The translations under genes were made by a program, and so were the position numbers. From the NCBI GenBank assembly GCA_018971775.1, contig JAGXAB010000060.1, positions 1-40,386 of the forward strand: a stretch of 40,386 nt of DNA, written 5' to 3'. Source of the DNA: Cyanobacteria bacterium REEB67. Its GTDB lineage: Bacteria; Cyanobacteriota; Vampirovibrionia; Obscuribacterales; Obscuribacteraceae. The notes under the pieces were generated by a model. It was not told where the DNA came from. It saw only the letters and a program-made list of their open reading frames with translations, and searched no databases. Shown here one piece after another: positions 17,035 to 25,364 of the stretch (its first letter is position 1; each line of letters starts with the position of its first letter).

Positions 17035-18483
17035 CTAACACAAGATCTCGGTCGTGCCGTGCCTGTCCTTGAGGCGCTGTCGTTGAAACTCAGCACCAAA
17101 TGAGACGTTGGTCGGATATTCACCGGTCAGGCAACCGGTGCACAACTGCTTCTGCGTAAGCGCTTCCTTCAGCCCCTCGATCGTCTGAAAGATGACACGA
17201 TCGGCGCCGAGCTCGGCTGCGACTTCCTGCTCATTGCGCGTGCTGGCGATGAGCTCGGCTTCACTGGGGAAGTCGACGCCGTAATAGCAAGGATGCGCAA
17301 TGGGCGGACAGGTAGAAACGAGAATGACTTCTTTGGCACCGGCCTGCTTGATCAATTTGACTATTTGCATGGCGGTGTTGCCGCGCACGATACTGTCGTC
17401 GACGATCAAACAGCGCTTATCTCTAAATTCGGCACTGATCGGGAAAAGCTTACGGCGAATCGCTTCCTGCCTCGATTGTTGATCATCGAGGATGAAAGTG
17501 CGGTTGACATAACGGTTTTTGATCAGCAATTCGCGGAAAGGCAGATCGAGCGCCTCGGCCACGGCACCACCGGCGATGCGGCTTGTTTCGGGCACGGGCA
17601 CGACGACATCAGCTTCGATACCGAGGTCCTTGATTTGCTGCGCGAGCAACAAGCCAAGCTGGAAGCGAGCCTTATAAACCATGACATTGCTGATTTCGCT
17701 TTCGACGCGGGCAAAATAAACCCACTCGAACATACAGGGGCGAAAATCAGGCGGCGCGATAATTTTGCGAGAGACGACACCGTCATGGGTGACAAAAACA
17801 GCTTCGCCGGCGCTCACTTCACTTACATTTTGGAAACCAAGAAATTCCAGAGCAACGCTCTCACTGGCGAAGGCGTACTCGTTCTGGCCGTTATCATGGT
17901 GCTTCTCACCAAAAACGAGAGGACGGATGCCGTTCGGATCACGGAAGCCGAACATATCGCCCGCTTCAGTCACACAAACAGCGGAGTAGCTGCCGACGAG
18001 TTTCTTGGCAGCAATCGACAAGGCATCGAAAATATTTTCGGAAGTATTTTTGCGACCGGCCAAGGCATTAACTATCACCCGCAGCATCAGCTCCGAATCG
18101 GAAAGACAGCTGACTTTGCCCTCGCCTTCGGTTTTCAGCTCTGAGCGCAAATCATAATAATTGACGATATTGCCATTGTGAGCAAGGGCCAGACCGGCCT
18201 CGAAATCGAGGAAAGGCTGCAGCATGTTGGGATCTTTGCGACCGACCGTAGCATAGCGAGTGTGACCAAGAGCGGCCATGCCGTGCAAATTTTGAAAGCT
18301 GCGTTCGGAAAAAACGTTTTCGACCAGACCACTACCTTTTTGCATGTGGAAACGGTCTTTTTTACTGGCATCAACGGCAAGAATACCGGCGCCGTCCTGA
18401 CCGCGATGCTGGAGGTTCATCAAACCGAAGAACACTTCGTATGCCGAACTTACCGTTCCTGAAACTGCAATGACGCCGCACAT
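17035..18483 (-). CDS. purF: amidophosphoribosyltransferase
   Basis: Committed step: glutamine and PRPP give phosphoribosylamine. Cys2 (MCGVIA) becomes the N-terminal nucleophile of the glutaminase domain, which suggests that only the initiator Met, or at most a very short propeptide, is removed. LQHRGQDGAGI (24-34), GHTRYAT (73-79) and HNGNIVNY (102-109) complete the glutaminase domain. The PRPP-binding loop is CLIVDDSIVRGNT (358-370). Cys250, Cys399 and Cys448/Cys451 (CTGC) lie where the Bacillus-type enzyme binds a 4Fe-4S cluster, so this is probably the oxygen-sensitive FeS form and not the E. coli form. It is the first gene of the operon and the natural feedback point. Confidence 0.97.
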   Translation of the reverse strand: MCGVIAVSGTVSSAYEVFFGLMNLQHRGQDGAGILAVDASKKDRFHMQKGSGLVENVFSERSFQNLHGMAALGHTRYATVGRKDPNMLQPFLDFEAGLALAHNGNIVNYYDLRSELKTEGEGKVSCLSDSELMLRVIVNALAGRKNTSENIFDALSIAAKKLVGSYSAVCVTEAGDMFGFRDPNGIRPLVFGEKHHDNGQNEYAFASESVALEFLGFQNVSEVSAGEAVFVTHDGVVSRKIIAPPDFRPCMFEWVYFARVESEISNVMVYKARFQLGLLLAQQIKDLGIEADVVVPVPETSRIAGGAVAEALDLPFRELLIKNRYVNRTFILDDQQSRQEAIRRKLFPISAEFRDKRCLIVDDSIVRGNTAMQIVKLIKQAGAKEVILVSTCPPIAHPCYYGVDFPSEAELIASTRNEQEVAAELGADRVIFQTIEGLKEALTQKQLCTGCLTGEYPTNVSFGAEFQRQRLKDRHGTTEILC

Positions 18484-18764
18484 GTTTATCCAAGCCCTTC
18501 ACAGCTATGTGTTGTATGACCGCGCATGTATATGATTAAAAAGTCCATTAATCCTGCGTTTCAGGCAAGGGAACCACTTAAAGGGTACGCCCTTACCCGG
18601 CGAATTCCAATCACTTGAAATTAACTATGAATGGAAAATTTGCTCATTTACCCCGGCTTTGCCTCCAATCATCCCTGAAAGCCCTGAACACAGGCCTTTC
18701 CAAGTGCGCGGCCAGCCCTGGCGGGGCATAGGCGACGAACAGGGCGCGGTGATAGCATAACTTT
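18484..18764. other. divergent promoter region of the purine operon and the peptidase operon
   Basis: 281 bases without a gene. The purine operon leader must lie here. The purF-proximal 80 bases are AT-rich, but I could not fix a convincing -35/-10 pair. A short hairpin, AAGGG-TACG-CCCTT, sits around 18580-18595. I see no purine riboswitch core. Confidence 0.45.
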
Positions 18765-19610
18765 ATGAAAGTGCATAATCTGGCTCTGGCAGCCTTCGCC
18801 ACACTCAACATACTCGCTGCCCCGGCAGTAGCCACGGATAGCGCCTATCAATCACCGTACAAGCTCCAATATACGATCCCTCTCGAAAAATTGCTGGCGC
18901 CGGACGCCGTAGGGCGCCGAAGCAGCGTCGAGGGCGAGTCCAGCACTCCGTATAGGAGCTGGTACAGCGCCAGGGTCAAAGCCCGCTTTGGCGCCTGGGG
19001 GCCCGAGCCGGCCCGCTTCCCTGCTCCTTTTGAAAGTTTGGATAAAGCCGATCAAGATTGGCTGCGGCAGCGGCTCGCTGCAGTCGGCGAAAAGCTGATC
19101 GGCCTGGCCTATCAACATCACCACATACCTGACTGGGATCCGCCCGCCGACTGGCCCTGGAAAGAAGTGTCTTGCGGCCATCAATCCAAGGGGCTGGATT
19201 GTAGCAACTTTACCGGCTGGCTCTACAACTACGGCCTCGGCATCAAACTGCGGACGGATGTGCACAAACAAGCGGCCGCCGAATCGGTGGAAAACCCTGC
19301 TGGCGAAGGCGAATTAGCAATTACGCGCATCGACAGCAATGGAAACTATCAAGAATTGACGAAGAAACTGAAGACCGGTGACCTTCTTTATATAAAAAAC
19401 AAATCGGGCGAAATTAGCCATGTGATCATGTGGCTCGGCCCGATTGGTCAGTCACCGGACGGCACGCCGCTGATCATGGACTGCACCGGCTCCAGCCACC
19501 ACGACTGTAATGGCACGACAATACCGTCGGGGGTGCATATCCGACCTTTTGATAAAGATAGCTGGTATTTCAAAAGTTTTTCGCACGCCCATCGCATCAT
19601 CAATCCATGA
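18765..19610 (+). CDS. exported NlpC/P60-like cysteine peptidase
   Basis: Probable peptidoglycan or cell-wall peptide hydrolase. Residues 1-23 form a signal peptide ending in Ala-Val-Ala. The catalytic core shows Cys146 in KGLDCSNFTGWLYNYG, a position matching the DC-gl---y pattern of NlpC/P60 enzymes, then TGDLLYI (204-210) and His219 in ISHVIMWLG. The third polar residue probably lies in the MDCTGSSHHDCNG loop (238-250). The 120 residues before the core are unrecognised and may be a targeting domain. The gene overlaps the next one by four bases (ATGA), so the two are co-translated. No good ribosome site precedes the ATG. Confidence 0.8.
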   Translation: MKVHNLALAAFATLNILAAPAVATDSAYQSPYKLQYTIPLEKLLAPDAVGRRSSVEGESSTPYRSWYSARVKARFGAWGPEPARFPAPFESLDKADQDWLRQRLAAVGEKLIGLAYQHHHIPDWDPPADWPWKEVSCGHQSKGLDCSNFTGWLYNYGLGIKLRTDVHKQAAAESVENPAGEGELAITRIDSNGNYQELTKKLKTGDLLYIKNKSGEISHVIMWLGPIGQSPDGTPLIMDCTGSSHHDCNGTTIPSGVHIRPFDKDSWYFKSFSHAHRIINP

Positions 19611-20617
19611 AGACTGGTGATTCAAAACTATCATCGCAGGCCGCTCTTACGACAACCGCGGCCACCCTGCTCATCGTCCTGGCAGCAGCAATATTTTTCC
19701 TCAAGCCGGGGGCCGGCCGCCTTAGCTCTAAGTCACTCAGGGCGCAAGCTGCGGCGCCGGTCCAATATAAACCAGATAAACTAACTGTCGGCGGCAGCAG
19801 TATAAAAGTAGAGTTTGGCCCTGGTCCACTCGCCTTGCCCCGGTCTAGCGTGATCGACTGGATACAGCGCTCGGCAAATTCAGTCTCGCATTACTACGGT
19901 CACTTCCCAACCGAGCGCGCAACCATACGCGTGATGCCATTTTACGGGCGCGGTACTGGTTTCGCCACGACCGACAGCGAAGACGATCACGGCTTGATTA
20001 TCATCCCGGTTGGCCACAATACGACCGAGGTCCAACTCCAGCGCGACTGGGTACTGACTCATGAAATGGTGCACCTCGCCTTCCCGCTCGTCTATCCCAA
20101 ACACCGCTGGCTGGCCGAAGGCATGGCGACCTACATAGAACCGATCGCTCGCCTGCAGGCTGGTTATTTGCCCCCGGAAAAGATGTGGGGCGATCTCGTC
20201 GACGAACTCCCCAAAGGCCTTCCGGAAGATGGTGATCACGGCCTTAACGACACGGGAAGTTGGGGACGCACATACTGGGGCGGAGCATTATTTTGCTTCC
20301 TCGCCGATCTGAAGATCCGCAAAGAGACAGGCGATAAGAAGGGTTTGCAACAGGCCTTGCAAAAAATCGATAGCACCGAGGGCGATATCACATCAGATCT
20401 CGAAGTCGAAGATGCGCTAAAGCTCGGTGACAAAGGAATTGGTCCGAATTCGAAAATCCTGGAAAATCTCTATCTGACAATGAAGGATAAACCGGTGACA
20501 CCAGACCTGACAAAAATCTGGCAAGAGCTTGGTATAAAGCGAGTCGACGGTAAGATTGCCTTCGACGATAAAGCACCTCTGGCAAAGACGCGCAAGGCCA
20601 TTGAAGCAGGTATATAA
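19607..20617 (+). CDS. membrane-anchored HExxH zinc metallopeptidase (peptidase MA-like)
   Basis: An N-terminal hydrophobic helix (about 14-32) should anchor the protein with its bulk outside the cytoplasm. The active site is HEMVH (152-156), with zinc ligands His152 and His156, base Glu153 and probable third ligand Glu171 in WLAEGMATY, the gluzincin arrangement seen in the peptidase MA-like superfamily. Residues 60-150 precede it with a beta-rich part. The substrate is unknown. It is read together with the preceding cysteine peptidase and the following small membrane gene, so the three may act on the same envelope component. That joint role is inferred only from the operon. Confidence 0.83.
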   Translation: MKTGDSKLSSQAALTTTAATLLIVLAAAIFFLKPGAGRLSSKSLRAQAAAPVQYKPDKLTVGGSSIKVEFGPGPLALPRSSVIDWIQRSANSVSHYYGHFPTERATIRVMPFYGRGTGFATTDSEDDHGLIIIPVGHNTTEVQLQRDWVLTHEMVHLAFPLVYPKHRWLAEGMATYIEPIARLQAGYLPPEKMWGDLVDELPKGLPEDGDHGLNDTGSWGRTYWGGALFCFLADLKIRKETGDKKGLQQALQKIDSTEGDITSDLEVEDALKLGDKGIGPNSKILENLYLTMKDKPVTPDLTKIWQELGIKRVDGKIAFDDKAPLAKTRKAIEAGI

Positions 20618-20636
20618 TCGCTACAGAGGGCCGATT

Positions 20637-20939
20637 ATGCCGACAATGAAAAAACTGGCGTCCAAATTGGCTGATTGCGGCAGCAAAATGCCTCCATCAA
20701 AATGGTCATTCCCTCCGCACATATTTAGCACGAGACGAATTGCTGTGCTACTCAGCGCAGGCTTATTAGCAGTGCTTTTGAATGGTTTATATGAATACTT
20801 AAACCCTCTACAGCGCGTGGTCATTTTGCCTCTGGCCCTGTGGTTCATGTGGGCGAGCTGGCAGGACAGTCGTTTTCTCTTTCCCGTAGACAACGACAAC
20901 AACGGCGACGGCGACGGCGACGGCGACAGAAAATCCTGA
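20637..20939 (+). CDS. small membrane protein with Asp/Gly tail
   Basis: 100 residues, unrecognised. The start at 20637 is preceded by AGAGGG at six bases; an upstream ATG at 20556 would lie within the peptidase gene and has no such site. Two hydrophobic segments (about 36-56 and 60-76) are followed by an acidic low-complexity tail of Asp, Asn and Gly encoded partly by four GGCGAC units at 20904-20927. It lies 19 bases after the metallopeptidase gene and is likely co-transcribed. It ends eight bases before the convergent gene, with no room for an ordinary terminator. Confidence 0.7.
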   Translation: MPTMKKLASKLADCGSKMPPSKWSFPPHIFSTRRIAVLLSAGLLAVLLNGLYEYLNPLQRVVILPLALWFMWASWQDSRFLFPVDNDNNGDGDGDGDRKS

Positions 20940-20947
20940 TTGATCTT

Positions 20948-21991
20948 TTAAAACTTCGCCAGTTGCTTCTGCACTTCTTTGTCAGCAAGGGGAAAGTACT
21001 TGTGGGCCAGCTCGCAAATTTCGACGCGATTAGCAGTTTCGCCACCCATGTGAAAACAAAAAAGTTCAGCAAAAGTTTCGGAAGGTCCGGAGTCGGCCTT
21101 TTGCAGAAAGTAGTCTAATCTTTGCCGATATTCATCGGGCACTTTTGCCACATCGAGAAGATAAGCGTGCTTGAAGTCTCCACTTTCGGTGTAATCGCCG
21201 AGACAGTGATCGATGGCATGGCCGGCTTCATGCCTGATCACACCAATCTCTTCCGACGTATCAACGTATTCGTTCGTACGACTGTCGAGTCGATATTGCC
21301 CGATCACTACCTGAGTGCCGTGAGTGAGAGCCGGAGAATTTTTCCAGTCATAACCATCCCCCCAACCGCGCGGCATAGTATTTTGAATGCGCATATCATG
21401 CTCAACCACGGACGGTGCGATCAGTACGCTGCCACCCTGTGCCAGCCAAAATTTCAAAATAGGCAAGGGCATGGCGACGAGCATTTCTTTGATTTTTGCC
21501 ACAAATTCGGGGGTGCAATTGGCCAGTTTGCCAGTGCCGGGCTTGACCTGCACCAGGGCATCGACTACCGCACGTGCCGTTACTTTTTTGGCCGGAGCAC
21601 TCGCAGTCACTGCAGCAGCAGGCTGGGCAGCGGCTCCATCATTTTTTGCAAAATCAGGATCGAGGCGCTTGAGAAAATCTCTGGCCTGAATGCCTTCACG
21701 CCTGGTTGGATAAGCATTGGCCAGGCGCCAGAAACTTTTTATAGCTTCAGCCTTGCGACCGGCCAGATAGAAACTATAACCAGCATAGTATGTAGCAGAA
21801 ACGTTAGACGGATTAGCCAGAGAAGCCGCCTCAAAATAAGAGGCAGCAGCAGGGTATTGTTTCTTGTTGTAGAGGTCGAGAGCGGCTGCATACTCGCCGC
21901 CAGCCATGGCACTCTGCGCCAATAGAACAGGCACTACAAACGCTAGCAATAATTTGGTGCGCAAACCCAAGCTATTTAACCTCAACGACAA
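20948..21991 (-). CDS. exported TPR protein with anthrax-lethal-factor-like metallopeptidase domain
   Basis: Signal peptide at 1-30 ending in Ala-Met-Ala. Residues 31-115 form two to three TPR-like helical pairs (YAAALDLYNKKQYPAAASYF). A Pro/Ala linker (118-138) follows. The C-terminal half carries HEAGHAID (254-261) and SETFAELFCF (304-313), the zinc site plus downstream Glu arrangement of the ATLF-like (M34-type) peptidase fold. In toxins this domain cleaves host proteins; in environmental bacteria its role is usually unknown. A cell-envelope or extracellular substrate is likely here. It converges on the peptidase operon to its left. Confidence 0.78.
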   Translation of the reverse strand: MSLRLNSLGLRTKLLLAFVVPVLLAQSAMAGGEYAAALDLYNKKQYPAAASYFEAASLANPSNVSATYYAGYSFYLAGRKAEAIKSFWRLANAYPTRREGIQARDFLKRLDPDFAKNDGAAAQPAAAVTASAPAKKVTARAVVDALVQVKPGTGKLANCTPEFVAKIKEMLVAMPLPILKFWLAQGGSVLIAPSVVEHDMRIQNTMPRGWGDGYDWKNSPALTHGTQVVIGQYRLDSRTNEYVDTSEEIGVIRHEAGHAIDHCLGDYTESGDFKHAYLLDVAKVPDEYRQRLDYFLQKADSGPSETFAELFCFHMGGETANRVEICELAHKYFPLADKEVQKQLAKF

Positions 21992-22106
21992 TCACTTACC
22001 TATATTACCTGGTCGTACCCGGCGTGGCCGATCAATAATAGCTTTAAGGCGGCTAGATGGGCTGAGCTTCGTACGATCCGTGCTTCTCATGGCTGACGGC
22101 GAGAAA

Positions 22107-22171
22107 TTGTTCGATACTTCGTGGAATATCGCCTGAAAACGGCACCTTGGGAGGCAAGAAGTATCGAACAA
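22107..22171. repeat. 14-bp inverted repeat with 37-base loop
   Basis: TTGTTCGATACTTC at 22107-22120 is the exact reverse complement of GAAGTATCGAACAA at 22158-22171. The right arm is the start of the tandem array listed next. It could be an operator pair, a hairpin, or the ends of a tiny mobile repeat. Confidence 0.85.
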
Positions 22172-22256
22172 GGCCTGAAAATACCCTAAAAAAACAGCGA
22201 AATTATCGAACAAGGGCTAAAAACATCCTGAAAAAACAGCGAAATTATCGAACAAG
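22162..22256. repeat. 42-bp tandem repeat, 2.3 copies
   Basis: Units at 22162-22203, 22204-22245 and a partial one at 22246-22256 each open with TATCGAACAAG. The second halves share AAAAAACAGCGAAAT. About 36 of 42 bases agree. The array stops just before the probable start region of the following exported protein, so it may be regulatory. Confidence 0.88.
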
Positions 22257-22319
22257 CAAAATGGCGGTGACCAACTGAAACGAACAGCCACTCTTTTTAA
22301 TTTCATTCGCGCTTTCGTT

Positions 22320-24164
22320 GTGCTCAGCCTGGCGATTTCACAATTGTGCGTGAGTGCTCCAGCGAGTGCTCCAGCGAGTGCTCCAGCGAGTGCACCGGCG
22401 AGAGCAAATGAAGAGCCGATGTGCCATGACCTGCCCCAAAAAGCAAAAGTATTGAAAGAAGGTCAAGCTTATCTGAAGTCGAGCGGCGACGATGGTTCAT
22501 GGAAGCAGAGACGCGCAAATGCTTACGCAATCAGCGCGCCAGCTTTTAAGGTGGTCGATGGAATGCCAATCGAGATCGACCGTGACGCCATAGATCTGAT
22601 GAAGCCCCACGAAGCGCCGTTAAGCAATGCGGATTTGAGGTCGGCCAGAGCATTAGAACAAGCTGGCAAAATTAGCGAAGCGAATAAAATCTATTTATGG
22701 TCAATGAATAAACTTGATCCGCTCGCGTCGGACGAAATCGAGACTGCTGAATGCCTGGAAGGAGTGGCCAGGACAAAAATTCGTCTCTGGGCTGCCAGAG
22801 AATATAAAAACCCGGACAACATCTCCTTGCCGACTGAAACCGACCACCTGGTGACGGCGATCCAGCAAACAACTCTTTCTCCAGGTGAGCTTGAATCCGT
22901 AAGAGATCTTTTCTGGCGGGCCCTGGAAGCAAGAAAAAGCCTTCATAGAGCAGCTGCAATAGACGATTTGATTCTCATTGCCGAATTGGAGAAAAAACTA
23001 AATCGCCCGCTAGAGGCATTTAGGTATTTGCTTATACCCTTACCATTCGATGACCGCGCTCGAACGTACACGGCCAGCCTGCTATTAGAATTTCCAGAAA
23101 TAGCCTCAGCAGTTGAGCCAAAACTCCTCCCACTGATGAGCTCTCAAAGGGCTGGTGCCATACTTTCCGCCTTGATTAGAATCAACATCAAGGCAGGCTG
23201 CGCTGACCACGCAATCTCTTTGTTCGAACGATACGCCGCGCCATATCCCAACAAAGAGAACAACACTGATTTCGCGCAGCGATTTGAAAAATTCTCCAGG
23301 AAGCAAAGCAATTTGAATTTGCACCAGGCTGGAGCACTCAACAAAGAAGCTGTTACAGCCATCTTCGAAGTAATGCCGGATAAAGATCGCACGCTTTTTC
23401 TTGATTATTTAGCGGACGCATGGCAAGACAATTTTCTTTTCACGTCCCAATACAAAACAGTTCTGGACAAAATAAACGCTCTAAACGGCAAGAAAGAAAT
23501 AGAGGCGCTCCTGAAGATCAGCCCCAAATTGCATGACATAGACTGCGTCGAAAAAATGCTCAGCCTGGCAGACTGGGCCGGTCAAACTAACAACGACAAA
23601 CTGCTGGTTGGCGAGATTACAATCACTCTGAGAGCCATTACACAAAGGCACGACTCTTATCAGGTGGGCCTTGAAAATGCACGCAAGCTGAAACACCTGG
23701 TGGAAAAATTTCCGCAGAAGCGCACCATTTTGCTTGCAACAACAAAAAATATAGATCAGACAATCTCCGATTTAGGCGATCAGGAACGTAAACGCCAGTG
23801 CCTGGAAATGGCGGAGAAGCTGAATAAAACCGCCTTTGATCTCGAACGCACCAAACACTACGGGATGGCTGAGAAACTTTCGGAAGAGGCCTATCAGATC
23901 AAAACCAATAATCTAGATCGTAACGATCCCGAACTCGCATCTCAGATCATAGATCTAGCCAGGCTAGCCGGGGAACAAAAACAATATGGCAAAGCGGAAG
24001 GCTTTTACAAGAAAGCCCTGGTGATCCTTAAATCGAGTCCACACCCGGACGCTCAAGATATGAAAGTTGCCTTGCAGAGTTATGGCCAGATGCTCAATGA
24101 CTCAGGCAGACCAGTGGAAGCGGAAAAAATCTACGCCCAAGCAAGAGAGCTTGCGACCAAGTAG
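22320..24164 (+). CDS. large exported helical-repeat (TPR-type) protein
   Basis: 614 residues from a GTG at 22320. The frame stays open upstream, and a CTG at 22275 would give a better signal peptide (KRTATLFNFIRAFVV before the hydrophobic core), so the true start may be there; no ATG is available. After the hydrophobic stretch come four Ser-Ala-Pro-Ala repeats. The rest is alpha-helical, with clear TPR-like units near the C-terminus (about 515-610: KHYGMAEKLSEEAYQIK, KQYGKAEGFYKKAL). No enzyme motif is visible. It probably acts as an envelope or extracellular scaffold. The upstream 42-bp repeat array may control it. Confidence 0.78.
   Translation: MLSLAISQLCVSAPASAPASAPASAPARANEEPMCHDLPQKAKVLKEGQAYLKSSGDDGSWKQRRANAYAISAPAFKVVDGMPIEIDRDAIDLMKPHEAPLSNADLRSARALEQAGKISEANKIYLWSMNKLDPLASDEIETAECLEGVARTKIRLWAAREYKNPDNISLPTETDHLVTAIQQTTLSPGELESVRDLFWRALEARKSLHRAAAIDDLILIAELEKKLNRPLEAFRYLLIPLPFDDRARTYTASLLLEFPEIASAVEPKLLPLMSSQRAGAILSALIRINIKAGCADHAISLFERYAAPYPNKENNTDFAQRFEKFSRKQSNLNLHQAGALNKEAVTAIFEVMPDKDRTLFLDYLADAWQDNFLFTSQYKTVLDKINALNGKKEIEALLKISPKLHDIDCVEKMLSLADWAGQTNNDKLLVGEITITLRAITQRHDSYQVGLENARKLKHLVEKFPQKRTILLATTKNIDQTISDLGDQERKRQCLEMAEKLNKTAFDLERTKHYGMAEKLSEEAYQIKTNNLDRNDPELASQIIDLARLAGEQKQYGKAEGFYKKALVILKSSPHPDAQDMKVALQSYGQMLNDSGRPVEAEKIYAQARELATK
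22353..22400. repeat. 12-bp tandem repeat, four units, inside the coding region
   Basis: AGTGCTCCAGCG three times, then AGTGCACCGGCG. It encodes repeated Ser-Ala-Pro-Ala just after the signal peptide. In-frame unit gain or loss would change only linker length. Confidence 0.9.
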
Positions 24165-24206
24165 AATAGGGGGCCGTTCTTTTACGCCCCCAAGCTCAGG
24201 TGCATC

Positions 24207-24779
24207 ATGGCCGCAATACTCGGAAAACTCTTCGCTAACTACCGCGCCGGCGAAAACAAGATTATCTACAATCTGCCAGGCCTGGCGAACTGTCCCGAGT
24301 CGATTAAACTGACCAGCCCGGCCTTCGAGGAAAACGGTCGCTCTCCGCTCAAACATTGCGGCCAGGGCGTGGGAGAGAACATTTCGCCCATCTTGACCTG
24401 GACAGGCGTGCCGTCGGATGCGCAAGAGCTCGTGATCGTCATGGAAGACCCTGACGCACCGATTCCGGTACCGTTCATGCACATGATTGCCGCTGGCATT
24501 AACCCTCAACTCGAGCAGTTCAACGAAGGCGAGCTGAACGAAGATGCGGGTAGCGCTCTCAAACTGCGATTCGGCCGGGGCACGACCGCAAAATTGGGCT
24601 ACCAGGGGCCAAAAGCTATGCCAGGCCACGGCACTCATCACTATATTTTTCAATTATTTGCCCTTAAAACAAAATGGGACCCCAGCGTTTCACTGACCCG
24701 CCAGGCCCTGAGCGAAACCCTACCGGGGCTGGCAATCACCCGTGGGCGCCTGACCTGCACTTTTGACCGGATGAATTGA
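24207..24779 (+). CDS. PEBP / YbhB-YbcL family protein
   Basis: Phosphatidylethanolamine-binding-protein fold of 190 residues. LTSPAF (35-40), NISPILTWTGVP (58-69), VMEDPDAP (77-84) and GYQGPKAMPGHGTHHYIFQL (131-150) are the family ligand-pocket motifs in the usual order. Bacterial members are cytoplasmic or periplasmic and poorly characterised. No signal peptide is seen. A G/C hairpin (GGGGGC 24169-24174 with GCCCCC 24186-24191) lies between the previous stop and this start. Confidence 0.92.
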   Translation: MAAILGKLFANYRAGENKIIYNLPGLANCPESIKLTSPAFEENGRSPLKHCGQGVGENISPILTWTGVPSDAQELVIVMEDPDAPIPVPFMHMIAAGINPQLEQFNEGELNEDAGSALKLRFGRGTTAKLGYQGPKAMPGHGTHHYIFQLFALKTKWDPSVSLTRQALSETLPGLAITRGRLTCTFDRMN

Positions 24780-24799
24780 CCGGCTTTCTCACCCAAAAA

Positions 24800-24821
24800 T
24801 TAGCACCTTAAAAGGCGCTAA
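24800..24821 (+). terminator. possible terminator after the PEBP gene
   Basis: TTAGCACCTT pairs with AAGGCGCTAA (one A-C mismatch) across a very short loop. There is no T run after it, so termination is uncertain. Confidence 0.3.
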
Positions 24822-24888
24822 AAGCGACCCGGGAACTAATCGGTCCCCCGGTCACTCTTACCCCATATCACTTTTGAGGTCCGACATC

Positions 24889-25035
24889 ATGATTTACACG
24901 TTGATTTCACTACTCGTATTTTTCTGGATTGTCGGTCTGGTAGCTCACATTGGTGGATCTTTCATCCACACTTTGCTGGTCCTGGCCGTGGCGATCTTTT
25001 TGTTCAATGTGATCACCGGACGGAGAGCCGTTTAA
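24889..25035 (+). CDS. lmo0937-like small membrane protein
   Basis: 48 residues, MIYTLISLLVFFWIVGLV at the start, two hydrophobic segments split by a short Gly/His turn (AHIGGSFIHTLL), and a GRR basic end. This is the pattern of the lmo0937 family of tiny membrane proteins often induced by envelope stress. GAGGT lies about eight bases before the ATG. It is 60 bases ahead of a CsbD-like gene, another stress-linked small protein, so the two may be co-regulated. Confidence 0.82.
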   Translation: MIYTLISLLVFFWIVGLVAHIGGSFIHTLLVLAVAIFLFNVITGRRAV

Positions 25036-25095
25036 GAGATAAATCACTATTCTAAGTTGCACTATATTGCCACTTTGCACCATTAAGGAGAACAT

Positions 25096-25293
25096 ATGAA
25101 CTGGGACGAAATAAAAGGCGATTGGAAAGCGCACATGGGCAAAATGAAAAGCCAGTGGGGCAAACTTACCGACGACGATATGACCCAGATTAACGGCAAA
25201 CGCGAGGAGCTTTCCGGCCGCTTGCAAAAGACCTATGGGCATACGAAAGAAGAAGCCGAAAAACACATAGATAACTTTTTAAAATCGATTTAG
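25096..25293 (+). CDS. CsbD-like stress response protein
   Basis: 65 residues, opening MNWDEIKGDWKAHMGKMKSQWGKL, with TDDDMTQINGKREELSGRLQ and a final EEAEKHIDNFL, all typical of the CsbD family (small charged helical proteins induced in general stress). AAGGAG at seven bases before ATG is a near-perfect ribosome site, so expression may be high. A strong terminator follows within 100 bases. Confidence 0.93.
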   Translation: MNWDEIKGDWKAHMGKMKSQWGKLTDDDMTQINGKREELSGRLQKTYGHTKEEAEKHIDNFLKSI

Positions 25294-25324
25294 ATTTTCA
25301 CACTGATATTTGCTTTAGAAATTA

Positions 25325-25360
25325 CAAGAAATAAAACAAGAAATAAAACAAGAAATAAAA
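25325..25360. repeat. 12-bp tandem repeat, three perfect units
   Basis: CAAGAAATAAAA three times, between csbD-like gene and the bidirectional terminator. It is non-coding, and on the minus strand it supplies the T-rich tract after the hairpin. Confidence 0.9.
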
Positions 25361-25364
25361 CAAG

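Noticed and set aside
18484..18764. Purine riboswitch or PurR-type control upstream of purF
   Set aside because: I looked for the conserved core of the purine riboswitch on the minus strand and did not find it; no clear operator palindrome is present.
22107..22256. CRISPR array
   Set aside because: The 42-bp units are contiguous with no unique spacers, and no cas gene is present.
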